A DNA stretch of 58,152 bases, taken from NCBI GenBank assembly GCA_045656145.1, contig JAZOQP010000005.1, forward strand, positions 1-58,152, read 5' to 3'. The notes beneath the pieces were generated by a model. It saw nothing but the letters and a program-made list of their open reading frames with translations, had not been told where the DNA came from and ran no database searches. Origin of the DNA: SIG565 sp045656145. Its GTDB lineage: Bacteria; Bacillota; Clostridia; Oscillospirales; Acutalibacteraceae. The translations under genes were made by a program, and so were the position numbers. Numbering within the stretch: the stretch's first letter is position 1; each line of letters opens with the position of its first letter. This document shows positions 42,225-51,868 of the stretch, piece after piece.

Positions 42225-42457
42225 CCCTCTTAGGCTTCAAGTCCCGTCTTTATAAAAAAAATAAAGGGTTAGTCCGATGGACCAACCCTTTTTTGGTGCG
42301 GTTGTTCTTAACGGATTCGAGAAAATAAACATAAAACAACCGACAATCACACATATATTCATACCGCATCAAATCGGCACATTGGTGTTTTCAAAAACAA
42401 AGATATAGAATGTATATACAAACTAAAACGTATATACAAATTAAGGAGGAAAAAACT
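42225..42457 (+). repeat. TnpV-cassette leader, copy B, with terminator and operators
   Basis: Begins CCCTCTTAGGCTTCAAGTCC, identical to the block starting at 53248. A terminator hairpin (42264-42290, AAGGGTT/AACCCTT plus GTCC/GGAC, then TTTT) separates it from the shared leader (GGTGCGGTTGTTC from 42295). Palindromes TGTATATACA (42411-42420) and CGTATATACA (42429-42438) are again 18 bp apart. In this copy the leader is joined directly to tnpV; the two other cassette genes are missing. Confidence 0.8.
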
Positions 42458-42841
42458 ATGGAACAATTAGCAAAATTTATAACCGATGAAAGAACAGGTT
42501 TAAAGTATGAATTGTGCGGTGATTATTATATCATCGCTGGTGAGGATGAGCCTGAATGTGAGCCGATTGGTGTATGGGGTCAGAAGCATTTGAAGTACAT
42601 TCGAAAGCATTGTAAACCCTTCTATAACAAAATGTTATATGAACATACGCTTTACAATTACCTATTGCAACTCGATCGTGATGCCGAAGATACTTTCAAT
42701 CGCTTAATTAAACAAATGGCAGCGCGTGAAGGTGTAACCGAACAACTTAAAGCAGACAATCAGTTAGAATGGGTTGGTCGAATGAATAATATCCGACAAA
42801 GGGCTACAGAAATTGTAAATAGTGAGTTGATATATTCATAG
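42458..42841 (+). CDS. TnpV-family protein (reduced cassette B)
   Basis: 127 aa from ATG 42458 with AAGGAGG 8 nt upstream (the longer frame to 42410 overlaps the operators). Same family features as the other copies: GLKYELCGDYYI, IGVWGQKHLKYIRKH, VTEQLKADNQLEWVGRMNNI. It differs more from copies A and C than expected of a recent duplicate and keeps an intact frame, so it is an older branch under selection. Function unknown. It lies between a kdgK operon and the large secreted-protein gene. Confidence 0.8.
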   Translation: MEQLAKFITDERTGLKYELCGDYYIIAGEDEPECEPIGVWGQKHLKYIRKHCKPFYNKMLYEHTLYNYLLQLDRDAEDTFNRLIKQMAAREGVTEQLKADNQLEWVGRMNNIRQRATEIVNSELIYS

Positions 42842-42843
42842 AG

Positions 42844-42880
42844 AAAACAGGTCTATCGCCGTTGGCGATAGACCTGTTTT
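42844..42880. terminator. Bidirectional terminator between tnpV (B) and the 1568-aa gene
   Basis: A perfect 17-bp stem, AAAACAGGTCTATCGCC against GGCGATAGACCTGTTTT, with a 3-nt loop and T/A tracts on both sides. It serves both converging genes. Confidence 0.9.
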
Positions 42881-42888
42881 TTATAGTG

Positions 42889-45800
42889 TTATTTTGCGCG
42901 GTACTGAACATATTCAACTACATTGCTAATGTTGCTTCCGCTTGGACATGTTGCTTTATATTCGTAGCGTGTGTCTTTATAATACTTAAACATTCGATAG
43001 TAATCTACATAGCTACTAGTATAATAATCAAATCGGAACCAATATTTAGATCCTTGCGAATCCGCATAACTAGTGCGCCCAGTATCTGTATATGCCATAT
43101 CACCAGATCCATTATGTGCACCCGAAACCGCCGTATAAGACGTGGAACTCAAGAATGCGCCAAAATACTTGTAGTTAAAGTTGTTCTTCGAACCATATCC
43201 GGATTTATTATGAATTATTCTGTTTCCGGCTCCTGCTCCACCGCAATCATACATCCAGTGCCAATATACGTATCCTGCCCAACTATTTGATACCACTCTC
43301 TTATTCGTGGTATTTTCATAACTGGAGTACGCACTCTTGTTAAAAGAAGTATAAATCCAGTTTCCGGTATCAAATCCGCCAGGGAAACTTGCGTAGTTTG
43401 CAGATCCTCTTCCTCCGGATTCTACCCAATATTTGTCATATTGAGTCCAACCACTCTCAGAGGTATTCTTAGACTCTTTATAGGTTCTTTCAGTATAAGA
43501 ATAACTACGACTAACAACTTGTGCACCAGCAGGTAACGATGATGCTTTTACCCATCCGGAAGTTGCGTTCAATGTCCAATGTGCATATAAAACTATGTTA
43601 TCGGTGCTATTTAAAATTGTATTTGCAACATATTGTTCTCCACCATCTGCTTTGGTATACCAACCATCAAATGTATAATAATCTCTGGTAGGAGTTGGTA
43701 GTTCACCAATAATGTCGCCATAGTATGCTTCTTTAGATGATTGCGAGACATTGCCACCATTAGCATCAAAAGAAACTTCAATAACACCGCGCTCATATTT
43801 TGCGAAATCATCTGCTGTAATTTCTACAATAGAATTACACTCGAGATTTTCTTTGCCAATGACATCCTCCTTTGAATCGCAAACCAACACATCACCTTCA
43901 ACAGTGATTTTTGCAATATCTTCAGCGCTTAAAGGCTCAAATGCAACTTCTTTACATATTAAAGGCTTATCATTGTTAGATGACAAATAGATAGTATCCT
44001 TTAAGAAGACATTTGTATGCGGTGCTTTAAGCATCATGGCACAGGCAGTAGCATTTATTCTCATATCAACGCCATTGAGTGTTACGTTTTCAGATGAAAG
44101 ATTCAATGCAGTGCCCTTACCAGCAGTTACATTAACTCGATTGATTATTGTATTTTTTGCGTCTGATTTTAGCGTAAAGCCACGATAAGTATCAGCTTCA
44201 CCTCGCAACTCAAATGTATCAATTTTACCAACCTCTAAAGCCAAATTGTCTGATTTGGTCTTAGGAATATAAGAAATGTTCAAAACTATATCTTGTGCTC
44301 CTGATGCAGCAACTGCTTGTGCTGTTTCTACGCTTGCAGCCTTCGCTATTATACTTGGCGCTCCAAGGAACGCGTCCTCACCAATAGTGATAGTGTTATC
44401 CAATTGTTGCATAACATTATGACTACATTTTGCGCATTTTTCGGGTCTATCCACATTTTTAGTAATTGATTTACATTCAGCGTTCGCACACTGCCATTCG
44501 GTATCAAGATACGGAACGTTAAATGAACTTAAATTTTCACAACCGCTAAATGCGTTTTTCCCAATTTTTGTAACACCAGGTGCAATTACATATTTGAGAG
44601 ATGTACAGCCTTTGAAGGCATTATCAGGTATTTCCGTAATATGATGGCCTAAAACAACACCAACAATATTTTTATTTTCTTGGAAGACACCGGATTTAAT
44701 ACCATTAACTTTATAGGAATTCTTTGTTCCATCTCCATTATCTCTTATATGATATGATGGAACTGAAACAATTTTAGAATCTCCAGTATATGCTTCATAT
44801 TCACCCGTGCTATAATTAAATCGAGCCATTCCATCGGTTTTTGCCACACGATTGTTAACATAATCATTTACAAAAACAGGAATCTCAAACGGAATTATAC
44901 TTGTTTCATAATCGTTAAATGAGCCATCATAAGAATAGTCAAGATACTCTTCGGTAGAGTTTTCATCAAACACGTTGTATGTATAAACGAAATAACTACT
45001 TGTTGCCACATCATATCCTACAACCGCAAACACGTGTACAGTACCAGTCATTAACAAACGATAATCACCTACGGTATTACCGGTACTAGTATATGAGGTA
45101 GTGTTAGATTTTATTTCAGAAGTATGGTATGTTAATGTCGAACTAAACTCGTTGCTTTTCGCATTTGATGTTTCCTGTGCTTGGGAATTGCTTTTGCTAC
45201 CTCCTTCAGCATAGGTTTCACCATATCCATATTCTTGACTTACAAGTTTCGAGATAGTCTTGGAAACCTCTTTATCAATACTTGTCGTTTGGCTACTGCT
45301 AAATCCAATATCTGTATTCCAATTCTTTTCATTGGTTTTTGTCTTTGTATTTTCTCCAGATATTTCTACACTATTTGACCAACTATCTGTACCCGAATGA
45401 GTGTTCTTTACATAGTTTTTATAGTCGGCACCAGCTCCGATTTCCCAACTGTTTTTCTTGCCGGCATTTATACCTAAATCGAGACCTTTAAGAGGAATAC
45501 CCAAACTAACGCCACCAGAAGTTTCACTTGAATATTTACCATCAACTGATAATCCAAATTCTTGGCCTTTTTCTATAGTATTAGTTTCTGAGTGAGACTG
45601 ATTACCAGATAACTTAAATGCACCGGTAGAACTATTTGTATATGTGTTAGAACCACCAAAACTTGTTCCAACATTAAACGTTCCTGTTTGGCTTTGCGAC
45701 AATTTTTGAGCATCTGTTTGCGAATATCCTGTCTCGTCTAATGTCTTTTGGCTAACTTCGGTTGAACTATTCCAGTTTTCTTCCAATGTCCAAGCGGTAG

Positions 45801-47595
45801 AATTAGTAGTAGCATTAGAAATCGCTTCAACTGCAGATTCTGCATAATCCTTACCAAACGAAATCTCTTCCGTTCTAACATTACCTGTTACAATACCATT
45901 AGCACAGTTTAAATTCATTAAAGTAAACAACGGAACCTTGTTGATTTGTCCAATTTCATATGTAAATAGTATTAAACCATTGTTTGAATCTTCAACAATA
46001 AGCGGATCCTTTAACGACTTAACTGCTTCAGCTTTATTTCTATGACTGGCCCAGTTCGCATACAAAGTCAAATTACCTACTGTACCTTTAGGAATAGAAT
46101 TCCATAGATTTCCGTCTTTGTCTGACCAACCAACAAAAATATATTTATCCATTTTTGGTGTAGGCAACTTCTCATGTCCAACATTTGTTTTATAACTCTT
46201 GAACTTTTCATCTTGAGAGTTCGTAATTGGAACCATATCCGATGCATAGGTAACTTCAAATTCTCTGGCAGTAAACTTAGCGTATACTTTTATGGTACCT
46301 GTTTGACCTTTTTCAATTTGCATAATTTGCTGACGAACACCAGCAATATTAACAAACCAACCTTCAAACTCATAACCAGGAACATCCTCTAAATCAAAAG
46401 AAGGAAGATAATAAGCTTTTTCAGTAGTATTATACACTTTATTTTTAGGGAATAATTCGCTGCCGTTTTCTGTTTGTTCAAGAATATACTCCTCCAAATA
46501 CGAATCCCCTTCAGCGTATTTGAATTCAACATATGTCTCATTACTTTCAAGAGGATTGATTGGAGCAGGAGATACTAACACTGTTCCGCAAGTTGAACAT
46601 TTGACACCTGCAGTTGAACCATAACTATCATAAGTCGGTTCAACAGGAGGAATTTCAACGCGAACATGTCCTTTAGCGGTTTTCACTGTATCCGACAAGG
46701 AGATAGCAACTGCTGCATTAGAATCACTAAAATATTTATTGCACTTCGAACATTTCCAATACTCTATATTGCCATCCTCAGTACAGGTAGCTTCTTTTGC
46801 ATTGGTTTTGCTCAGTGAATGTTCGCAAAGTTTACTTTCGGGAACAAGCGTTACGTTATATCCGTCAGGTTCCGGAACAGTTTTACAGCCATCAACGATA
46901 TAACGGCTTATTAATACCACATCAAGCATATTGATTCTGCCGTCATCGTTAACGTTTGCCGCCTTTTTATTTAAAGTAATATTATATCCTTGAGGATCGG
47001 TTTCGCAATTATCAACAATATAACGGCTCAACATAACCGTATCTAGCATATTTACTTTACCATCATCATTAACATCTCCAGGAGTATAATCTATAATGGT
47101 AATGTTTTTTTGTGCCGATAAAACAAAAGTGTTCAATTCTTTGTCAATTACATCTCCGCTTTCGCTCGTTACAACAACACTACAAGTATCGCCTATTTTA
47201 GCAGTTTCAGATACTTTGAACGTAAGAGTTAATACGATGCCGTCTTTAATATTTTCGTTAGCAATATCAAAACCTTGCCATGCAAATTGACAACTTGAAG
47301 TAATAGAGCCACCATTTGATAATTGCTTAGGTGGAATGTATGTAAGAGTAGAAAGCGCATCTCCATTGGTGGCACTAATGAGTGTCAACTTATCATCGAA
47401 AGAAACGCTAAATTTCGCAGAAACAATACCCGGATTGTTCTTCAAGGAAACGCTTACTTTGAGCGTTTCTCCTGGTATTGCATCTGCTGCATTTATAGTG
47501 ATACTAGGATTACTTATTGTTGCTGCAAAAACTGATGTTGGAAGTGCTGATATTAACATAAGAATAGCCAACACTAACGAAATGATTTTTTTCAT
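42889..47595 (-). CDS. Large secreted surface protein with cohesin-like and dockerin domains
   Basis: 1568 aa. Signal peptide 1-24 ending VFAA. Cohesin-like domain 26-170. Dockerin type I at 171-240 with two calcium loops, DVNDDGKVNMLDTV and NVNDDGRINMLDVV. Two CxxC-containing repeats follow (257-345), then InlB/Flg_new-type repeats (GYEFEGWF, IFVGWSDKDG; 355-520). Residues 595-915 are Ser/Thr-rich with alternating polar/hydrophobic strands, ending YRLLMTGTVHVFAVVGYDV, which recalls aerolysin/ETX-like pore-forming folds. BspA-type leucine-rich repeats (about 975-1030), another CxxC pair, an InlB repeat (about 1290-1350) and an aromatic/Ser C-terminus complete it. No sortase motif was seen. 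Likely a surface or complex-bound scaffold; function unknown. Confidence 0.8.
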   Translation of the reverse strand: MKKIISLVLAILMLISALPTSVFAATISNPSITINAADAIPGETLKVSVSLKNNPGIVSAKFSVSFDDKLTLISATNGDALSTLTYIPPKQLSNGGSITSSCQFAWQGFDIANENIKDGIVLTLTFKVSETAKIGDTCSVVVTSESGDVIDKELNTFVLSAQKNITIIDYTPGDVNDDGKVNMLDTVMLSRYIVDNCETDPQGYNITLNKKAANVNDDGRINMLDVVLISRYIVDGCKTVPEPDGYNVTLVPESKLCEHSLSKTNAKEATCTEDGNIEYWKCSKCNKYFSDSNAAVAISLSDTVKTAKGHVRVEIPPVEPTYDSYGSTAGVKCSTCGTVLVSPAPINPLESNETYVEFKYAEGDSYLEEYILEQTENGSELFPKNKVYNTTEKAYYLPSFDLEDVPGYEFEGWFVNIAGVRQQIMQIEKGQTGTIKVYAKFTAREFEVTYASDMVPITNSQDEKFKSYKTNVGHEKLPTPKMDKYIFVGWSDKDGNLWNSIPKGTVGNLTLYANWASHRNKAEAVKSLKDPLIVEDSNNGLILFTYEIGQINKVPLFTLMNLNCANGIVTGNVRTEEISFGKDYAESAVEAISNATTNSTAWTLEENWNSSTEVSQKTLDETGYSQTDAQKLSQSQTGTFNVGTSFGGSNTYTNSSTGAFKLSGNQSHSETNTIEKGQEFGLSVDGKYSSETSGGVSLGIPLKGLDLGINAGKKNSWEIGAGADYKNYVKNTHSGTDSWSNSVEISGENTKTKTNEKNWNTDIGFSSSQTTSIDKEVSKTISKLVSQEYGYGETYAEGGSKSNSQAQETSNAKSNEFSSTLTYHTSEIKSNTTSYTSTGNTVGDYRLLMTGTVHVFAVVGYDVATSSYFVYTYNVFDENSTEEYLDYSYDGSFNDYETSIIPFEIPVFVNDYVNNRVAKTDGMARFNYSTGEYEAYTGDSKIVSVPSYHIRDNGDGTKNSYKVNGIKSGVFQENKNIVGVVLGHHITEIPDNAFKGCTSLKYVIAPGVTKIGKNAFSGCENLSSFNVPYLDTEWQCANAECKSITKNVDRPEKCAKCSHNVMQQLDNTITIGEDAFLGAPSIIAKAASVETAQAVAASGAQDIVLNISYIPKTKSDNLALEVGKIDTFELRGEADTYRGFTLKSDAKNTIINRVNVTAGKGTALNLSSENVTLNGVDMRINATACAMMLKAPHTNVFLKDTIYLSSNNDKPLICKEVAFEPLSAEDIAKITVEGDVLVCDSKEDVIGKENLECNSIVEITADDFAKYERGVIEVSFDANGGNVSQSSKEAYYGDIIGELPTPTRDYYTFDGWYTKADGGEQYVANTILNSTDNIVLYAHWTLNATSGWVKASSLPAGAQVVSRSYSYTERTYKESKNTSESGWTQYDKYWVESGGRGSANYASFPGGFDTGNWIYTSFNKSAYSSYENTTNKRVVSNSWAGYVYWHWMYDCGGAGAGNRIIHNKSGYGSKNNFNYKYFGAFLSSTSYTAVSGAHNGSGDMAYTDTGRTSYADSQGSKYWFRFDYYTSSYVDYYRMFKYYKDTRYEYKATCPSGSNISNVVEYVQYRAK

Positions 47596-47669
47596 TTTTC
47601 ATTTCTCCTTTTTATAAAAGTTCAACTAATACGAAAGAAAGACAAAACTCTAAGCAAAAAGTCAGAAAA

Positions 47670-49493
47670 TTATTTACTCTTTATTGATTTAACGGTCGAC
47701 CAACCGGAATAATACTTGGTTTTGCCAATTGTTTTATAAGTTCGTACTCTTACATAGTATGTCTTTTTAGCACTCAAGCTCTTTAACGTGTATTTCGTAG
47801 TCTTGTAACTCGAAATAGTCTTTGTTGTCGCTTTGCTGAATGTTTTAGAAGTTGAGTACTGGATTTGATATCCGGTAACTTGTGTGGATCTCTTAGTAAT
47901 TGCTACCGTGATACTCTTCTTACCTGCGGTGAGTTTGGACACCGTTGTTTTGGCAGGGGTGATCTTGAAGGTCAGTGTTTTTGTGCCACTGTACTTGCCA
48001 ATCATTCTAATCGTAACCTTGTAAGTTCCCACATTCTTTCTGCCACTTGCATAAGTTACTGTATAGTCAGTATTCTTTTTAAGCGTTTTACCTGCAGAAT
48101 CTTTTACCGTAATGCTCGGCGTTTTCACCTTTCCATCGTAGGTGTAGGTCGTGGTAGACAACTTGAAGGACTTAACATACTTGATCGTACTCTTGCTTGC
48201 CACCTTACCACAAACTGTACACTTCTTAACAATGCTACCGTTCTTGGTGAGTGTTGCTTTGGTAGTAGTTGTTTTGTAAGAATGTGTAATGGTTCGTGTT
48301 GCCTTGCATACATTACAACTTGTATCACAGTTGTTAGAATAAGTATGTTTTATTGTACGCTTAGCCTTACATACGTTACAACTTGTATCGCAAGAATTCG
48401 TATATTTGTGCGCTCCAACTGTACGTGTTGACTTACATACATTACAAGTCTTGTCGCAGTTGTTGCTGTAGGTATGCTTGATGGTTCTGGTAGCACCGCA
48501 AACGTTACATTTGGTGTCGCAAGAGTTGGTATAAGTATGGATAATGCTACGTTTTGCACCACAATAATTACAGGTGGTATCGCAAGTGTTCGAATACTTG
48601 TGCGCACCTACCGTACGGGTTGCGCCACAGATATTACAAGACTTGTCGCAATTGTTATCATACTTATGTGGGCCTACAGTACGGGTTGCACCGCAGACAT
48701 TACAAGATTTATCACAATTGTTGCTATATGTATGTGTCGTAAGTTTTGCAATCGTTTCGGTCTTTGTACCTTTACATACAGAACAGGTATAAGTCTTAAC
48801 ACCGGTTGTCTTACAAGTTGCCGCTTTGGTTACCTTTCCAGAATCATACTTGTGGGAAGTTGTGCCACCAATGGTTTCCCCACACACTTTGCAGGTCTTA
48901 GGCGCTTCACATGTTGCAGCTACATAGTCGTGAGTAATTGTTCGCACATCATTACAAATATTACATGTGGTATCGCAAGCATTAGTATATGTATGATTAT
49001 TAGCAGTAATAGTAGCGGTATCTTCTAAGATTAGCGAGTTTAAATTTTTGTCAATAACATCTCCACTCTCGCTGGAAATCTTTATACTATAAGATGTACC
49101 AGCGTCAACGCTTTTGGAAAATTTAAATCGCAAGTTTAATATGACACCATCTTTTATATCACTATCAGCGATGTCAAATCCGGTCCAAGCAAATTGGCAA
49201 AATGATTTTATGGTATTGCCAGAAGATAATGCTTTAGGCGGAATGTAGGTGAGCGTTGAAAAAACATCTCCACACGTCGCACTTATCAATTCCAGATCTT
49301 CACTAAATGTAATTTTCAAATTAGCCGAAACAATACCCGGATTGTTATTCAATTTAATAACCACGTTGAACGCTTCATCTAAGCACACGCTTTTTGAATC
49401 AACACTTATCGTAGCCGGAGTTGCTGCAGAAACTGAAACTGAAATTGTAATTAACAAAAACACTATCACGGCTAAAGATACTAATTTTTTCAT
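47670..49493 (-). CDS. Secreted protein with cohesin-like domain and Cys-rich tandem repeats
   Basis: 607 aa. Signal peptide 1-23 (VSVSAA). Cohesin-like domain 27-165, clearly paralogous to that of the next gene (NNPGIVSA, LTYIPPKALS, SCQFAWQG/FCQFAWTG). One Cys-rich unit at 167-186, a divergent CxxC region, then seven tandem 20-22 aa units (254-403), pattern H-x-Y-x-N-x-C-D-x-x-C-N-x-C. Next a beta-sandwich (440-515) and a fibronectin type III domain (516-605) with Lys-rich end. No dockerin or anchor is seen. It may bind a partner's dockerin and spread on the surface; the repeats may bind metal. Function is inferred. Confidence 0.8.
   Translation of the reverse strand: MKKLVSLAVIVFLLITISVSVSAATPATISVDSKSVCLDEAFNVVIKLNNNPGIVSANLKITFSEDLELISATCGDVFSTLTYIPPKALSSGNTIKSFCQFAWTGFDIADSDIKDGVILNLRFKFSKSVDAGTSYSIKISSESGDVIDKNLNSLILEDTATITANNHTYTNACDTTCNICNDVRTITHDYVAATCEAPKTCKVCGETIGGTTSHKYDSGKVTKAATCKTTGVKTYTCSVCKGTKTETIAKLTTHTYSNNCDKSCNVCGATRTVGPHKYDNNCDKSCNICGATRTVGAHKYSNTCDTTCNYCGAKRSIIHTYTNSCDTKCNVCGATRTIKHTYSNNCDKTCNVCKSTRTVGAHKYTNSCDTSCNVCKAKRTIKHTYSNNCDTSCNVCKATRTITHSYKTTTTKATLTKNGSIVKKCTVCGKVASKSTIKYVKSFKLSTTTYTYDGKVKTPSITVKDSAGKTLKKNTDYTVTYASGRKNVGTYKVTIRMIGKYSGTKTLTFKITPAKTTVSKLTAGKKSITVAITKRSTQVTGYQIQYSTSKTFSKATTKTISSYKTTKYTLKSLSAKKTYYVRVRTYKTIGKTKYYSGWSTVKSIKSK
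48285..48734 (-). repeat. Tandem coding repeat, seven units of about 63 bp
   Basis: Encodes seven consecutive copies of the CDxxCNxC unit of the 607-aa protein. Units differ mostly at third codon positions and alternate between THTY and AHKY openings, which points to a two-unit duplication history. Confidence 0.85.
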
Positions 49494-49519
49494 TGTAACC
49501 TCTCCTTTTAATATTTAAG

Positions 49520-50461
49520 TTAAGTGATTATTTCAAAATCAATCAACTCGTAATTTTCATCAAATGCCCCATCATAGCACGATATTGAAATAGGGGGTAA
49601 CGAAGTTTTGATTGGTTTCTTAATTTTATAATGTAATGTCAAGACTTCTCCTTCCTCTGCTTTTTCAGGAACCTCATTAGTGTTCCAAGCATAATTACAG
49701 CCACTTTTTATATTCTTAGGTGGTGTGAACACATAACCTCCCATTACTTCACCACTCTCAAACTTTTCCAACTCTAAAACATCTTCATCGAAGGTGTTAT
49801 TTATAACCAAAGCCAAAAGACCAGGGTTTTTATAAATGAAAACTTTTACAACCACTTCGTTTTTGTTTGATGTAGTCTCCAACACCAAGGTTGGTTTTGT
49901 TATCTCTTTATAGTTGGCTGTTGTCACAATGTCGGTTTGAACATTCTCATATGAAATGTTCCATTTTTCAAATATAAAGCCTTTTCTTTTTGGCACATTA
50001 GGTGGGATGGCATTTTTGCCTTTTTCAATCTCTTCTGTTTTTAAAACTTTCCCATCATAATCTTTGAAAACGACCTTAAATTTGTTGTGTTTAGTATTTG
50101 ATGATGTGGTTGATGTGATTGTATCGTTTGTTTGTTCCGTCTGATTGCTTTGGGTGCTTTGCACATTATGATTGTTTGCAATTGCATCGCTATCATTATT
50201 AGGTTCTTTAGTTCCTTCAAATCCTGTATTGCTTTCAGGCTCTATACTTGTTCCGTTATTTTTATTACTTGTATTGGTTGTCGTTGCATAGCTGTCCTCT
50301 TTTTCATTGGAGCTGCTTTCTTCTTTATCTTCTATATTCTCCAAACCTTTCTGATTAATTATAGTATTAGACGATGTGACATTTTTGCTTCTAACAACAA
50401 ATAGCAACGCACACGTCATGACGACTAACAATACTATTGTAATTGTTATTTTATTTCTCAA
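49520..50461 (-). CDS. Membrane-anchored protein with cohesin-like C-terminal domain
   Basis: About 313 aa from TTG 50459-50461, chosen because GGGAGGG lies 6 nt upstream; a TTG 15 nt earlier falls within that site. One N-terminal membrane helix (about 5-22: ITIVLLVVMTCALLFVV), a Ser/Asn/Thr/Glu-rich linker (24-125), a short InlB-like module (FKDYDGKVLKTEEIEKG, about 135-180) and a cohesin-like domain (about 185-312). It would display its cohesin outside the membrane, so it could anchor the dockerin of the 1568-aa protein. It is the first gene of three with related domains. Anchor role is inference. Confidence 0.72.
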   Translation of the reverse strand: MRNKITITIVLLVVMTCALLFVVRSKNVTSSNTIINQKGLENIEDKEESSSNEKEDSYATTTNTSNKNNGTSIEPESNTGFEGTKEPNNDSDAIANNHNVQSTQSNQTEQTNDTITSTTSSNTKHNKFKVVFKDYDGKVLKTEEIEKGKNAIPPNVPKRKGFIFEKWNISYENVQTDIVTTANYKEITKPTLVLETTSNKNEVVVKVFIYKNPGLLALVINNTFDEDVLELEKFESGEVMGGYVFTPPKNIKSGCNYAWNTNEVPEKAEEGEVLTLHYKIKKPIKTSLPPISISCYDGAFDENYELIDFEIIT

Positions 50462-50808
50462 GAAAATCCCTCCCAAAAAGCCAAAGTATAGTCACTATTA
50501 GACTTGACTAATATTACATAATCCTCATTATGTAATGGACAGATTAGAAAATAGATAGAAAATCTCATATTCATTATAGCACTATTGGAAATAAAATACA
50601 ATAACAAATTGAAAAGTGTGATTATATTTGAAATTGTCATAAAAATAGCGCACAAAACAAAGCCTTTACTCTTCTAATATTGCAAAGGCTTATTTTTTCA
50701 TACCCATTCCAAGCAATTGGATATCGTTACTATTTTAAATCCATTTTTATATGTACTAATGCAACATAATGAGGATTATGTCATAGCCGCCGTTTTCGGT
50801 GGCTATTT
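50462..50808. other. Intergenic region with two 18-bp palindromes in inverted orientation
   Basis: No gene. ACATAATCCTCATTATGT (50516-50533, inside a longer palindrome 50513-50536) and its exact reverse complement ACATAATGAGGATTATGT (50764-50781) lie about 230 bp apart. Next to the second is a hairpin AGCCGCCG-TTTT-CGGTGGCT (50785-50804) followed by ATTTTTAT on the plus strand. They bracket the start of the surface-protein genes and adjoin the broken recombinase. Confidence 0.6.
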
Positions 50809-51653
50809 TTATATTATCAACCGCATGTTTTCCATACACTGACGGTGTTCATTTCCGGTGGTGATAATATAAATTCTTGTGGTGTTGATGCTGCTGTGGC
50901 CGAGAATGTCTGCGAGTTTGGCAATATCCTTTTCGATACTGTAAAAAGTACGTGCGAACAAGTGTCGAAGATTATGGGGAACACCTTTTGCGGATTTACC
51001 CCCGCCTGCTCACAAAGATTTTTCATTTCGCGCCAAATATTGGTGCGACTCATTGGCTTGCCGTTACGGGTTATAAATATCGCTCCCGATGTTATTTTTT
51101 GCTCTGCTGCATAGCGGAGCAATTTCTTTTGCAATTCTCTGACAATGAATACTGAGCGTGTTTTACCCTTGAGCGACACGACCGCTTCACCGCACTTTAC
51201 CGCCTCGACCGTTATATATTGCAGTTCACTGACACGGATACCTGTGCCACATATTGTTTGAATCAACAAATTCAAACGTTCATTGCCTTTTTGCTTAGCG
51301 GTGTGAACCAACCGCATATATTCCGCTTTGGTCAATTCCTTTTCTTCAGGACAGTAAATCTGCCTTTGAAGTTTGATAGACTTCACTTTCAAATCTGCCC
51401 ATCCAAGAAAAGAGAATAAACCATTGATAGAAGCCAACATAGAATTGATGCTTCGTGCGGCAAAGTTTTCGGAAAGCAGTTTGTTTTTATAGGCGATAAC
51501 CGTTTCCTTTGTTATCTCTGATTCGCCTACATAAGTGGCGAACGCCCTTACATCTCGTATATACTTTTCAATGGTGTTTTTGCTCTTTTCTTCACTTTGA
51601 AGATACGTGGCAAATGCCGCTATTTGTTTGTCTGTTAAAATTCTTCCTTTCAT
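50809..51653 (-). pseudogene. Tyrosine recombinase/integrase, frameshifted
   Basis: An N-terminal SAM-like core-binding domain (about 1-85: KNTIEKYIRDVRAFATY) and a catalytic domain with the first arginine in TGIRVSELQ. After CEQAGVNPQKVFP the open frame goes wrong. In the next frame the expected HNLRHLFARTFY (H-x-x-R), LADILGHSSINTT (second His) and a late region with R-I-Y reappear, ending at 50809. One C seems to be missing from a C-run (plus strand GGGG at 50976-50979). As read, the protein lacks H-R-H and the nucleophilic tyrosine and would be inactive. It is like Xer/phage or transposon integrases. A sequencing or assembly error in a homopolymer is possible. Confidence 0.8.
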
Positions 51654-51806
51654 TATATTTACCTCCGGATAGTTTTTCTTTTATTGTACCCGAAAAGTAT
51701 GATTATAGAATTGCCACTATAATTTTAAACAAATACAAATTATAAATCGAATATACCGATTCCAAAATATAACAATCGCCCCGTTAGGAATGCAGAATTT
51801 ACCGTA
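51654..51806. other. AT-rich spacer between integrase remnant and IS3 element
   Basis: No gene or hairpin seen. It is the left flank of the IS and shares no visible sequence with its right flank. Confidence 0.4.
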
Positions 51807-51868
51807 TGAACTGCCCCAATTTGTGCGGACAGCACAAAAAAGGCCTTTATGGTAGTTGAAATTAAATT

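Noticed and set aside
48285..48734. Tandem repeat considered as a CRISPR array
   Set aside because: Repeats are coding, in phase, contiguous and without unique spacers; no cas genes are present.
48474..49028. 184-aa plus-strand frame opposite the 607-aa protein gene
   Set aside because: It is the mirror of a biased tandem repeat (Cys/Asn/Thr codons) and has no promoter, ribosome site or family pattern.
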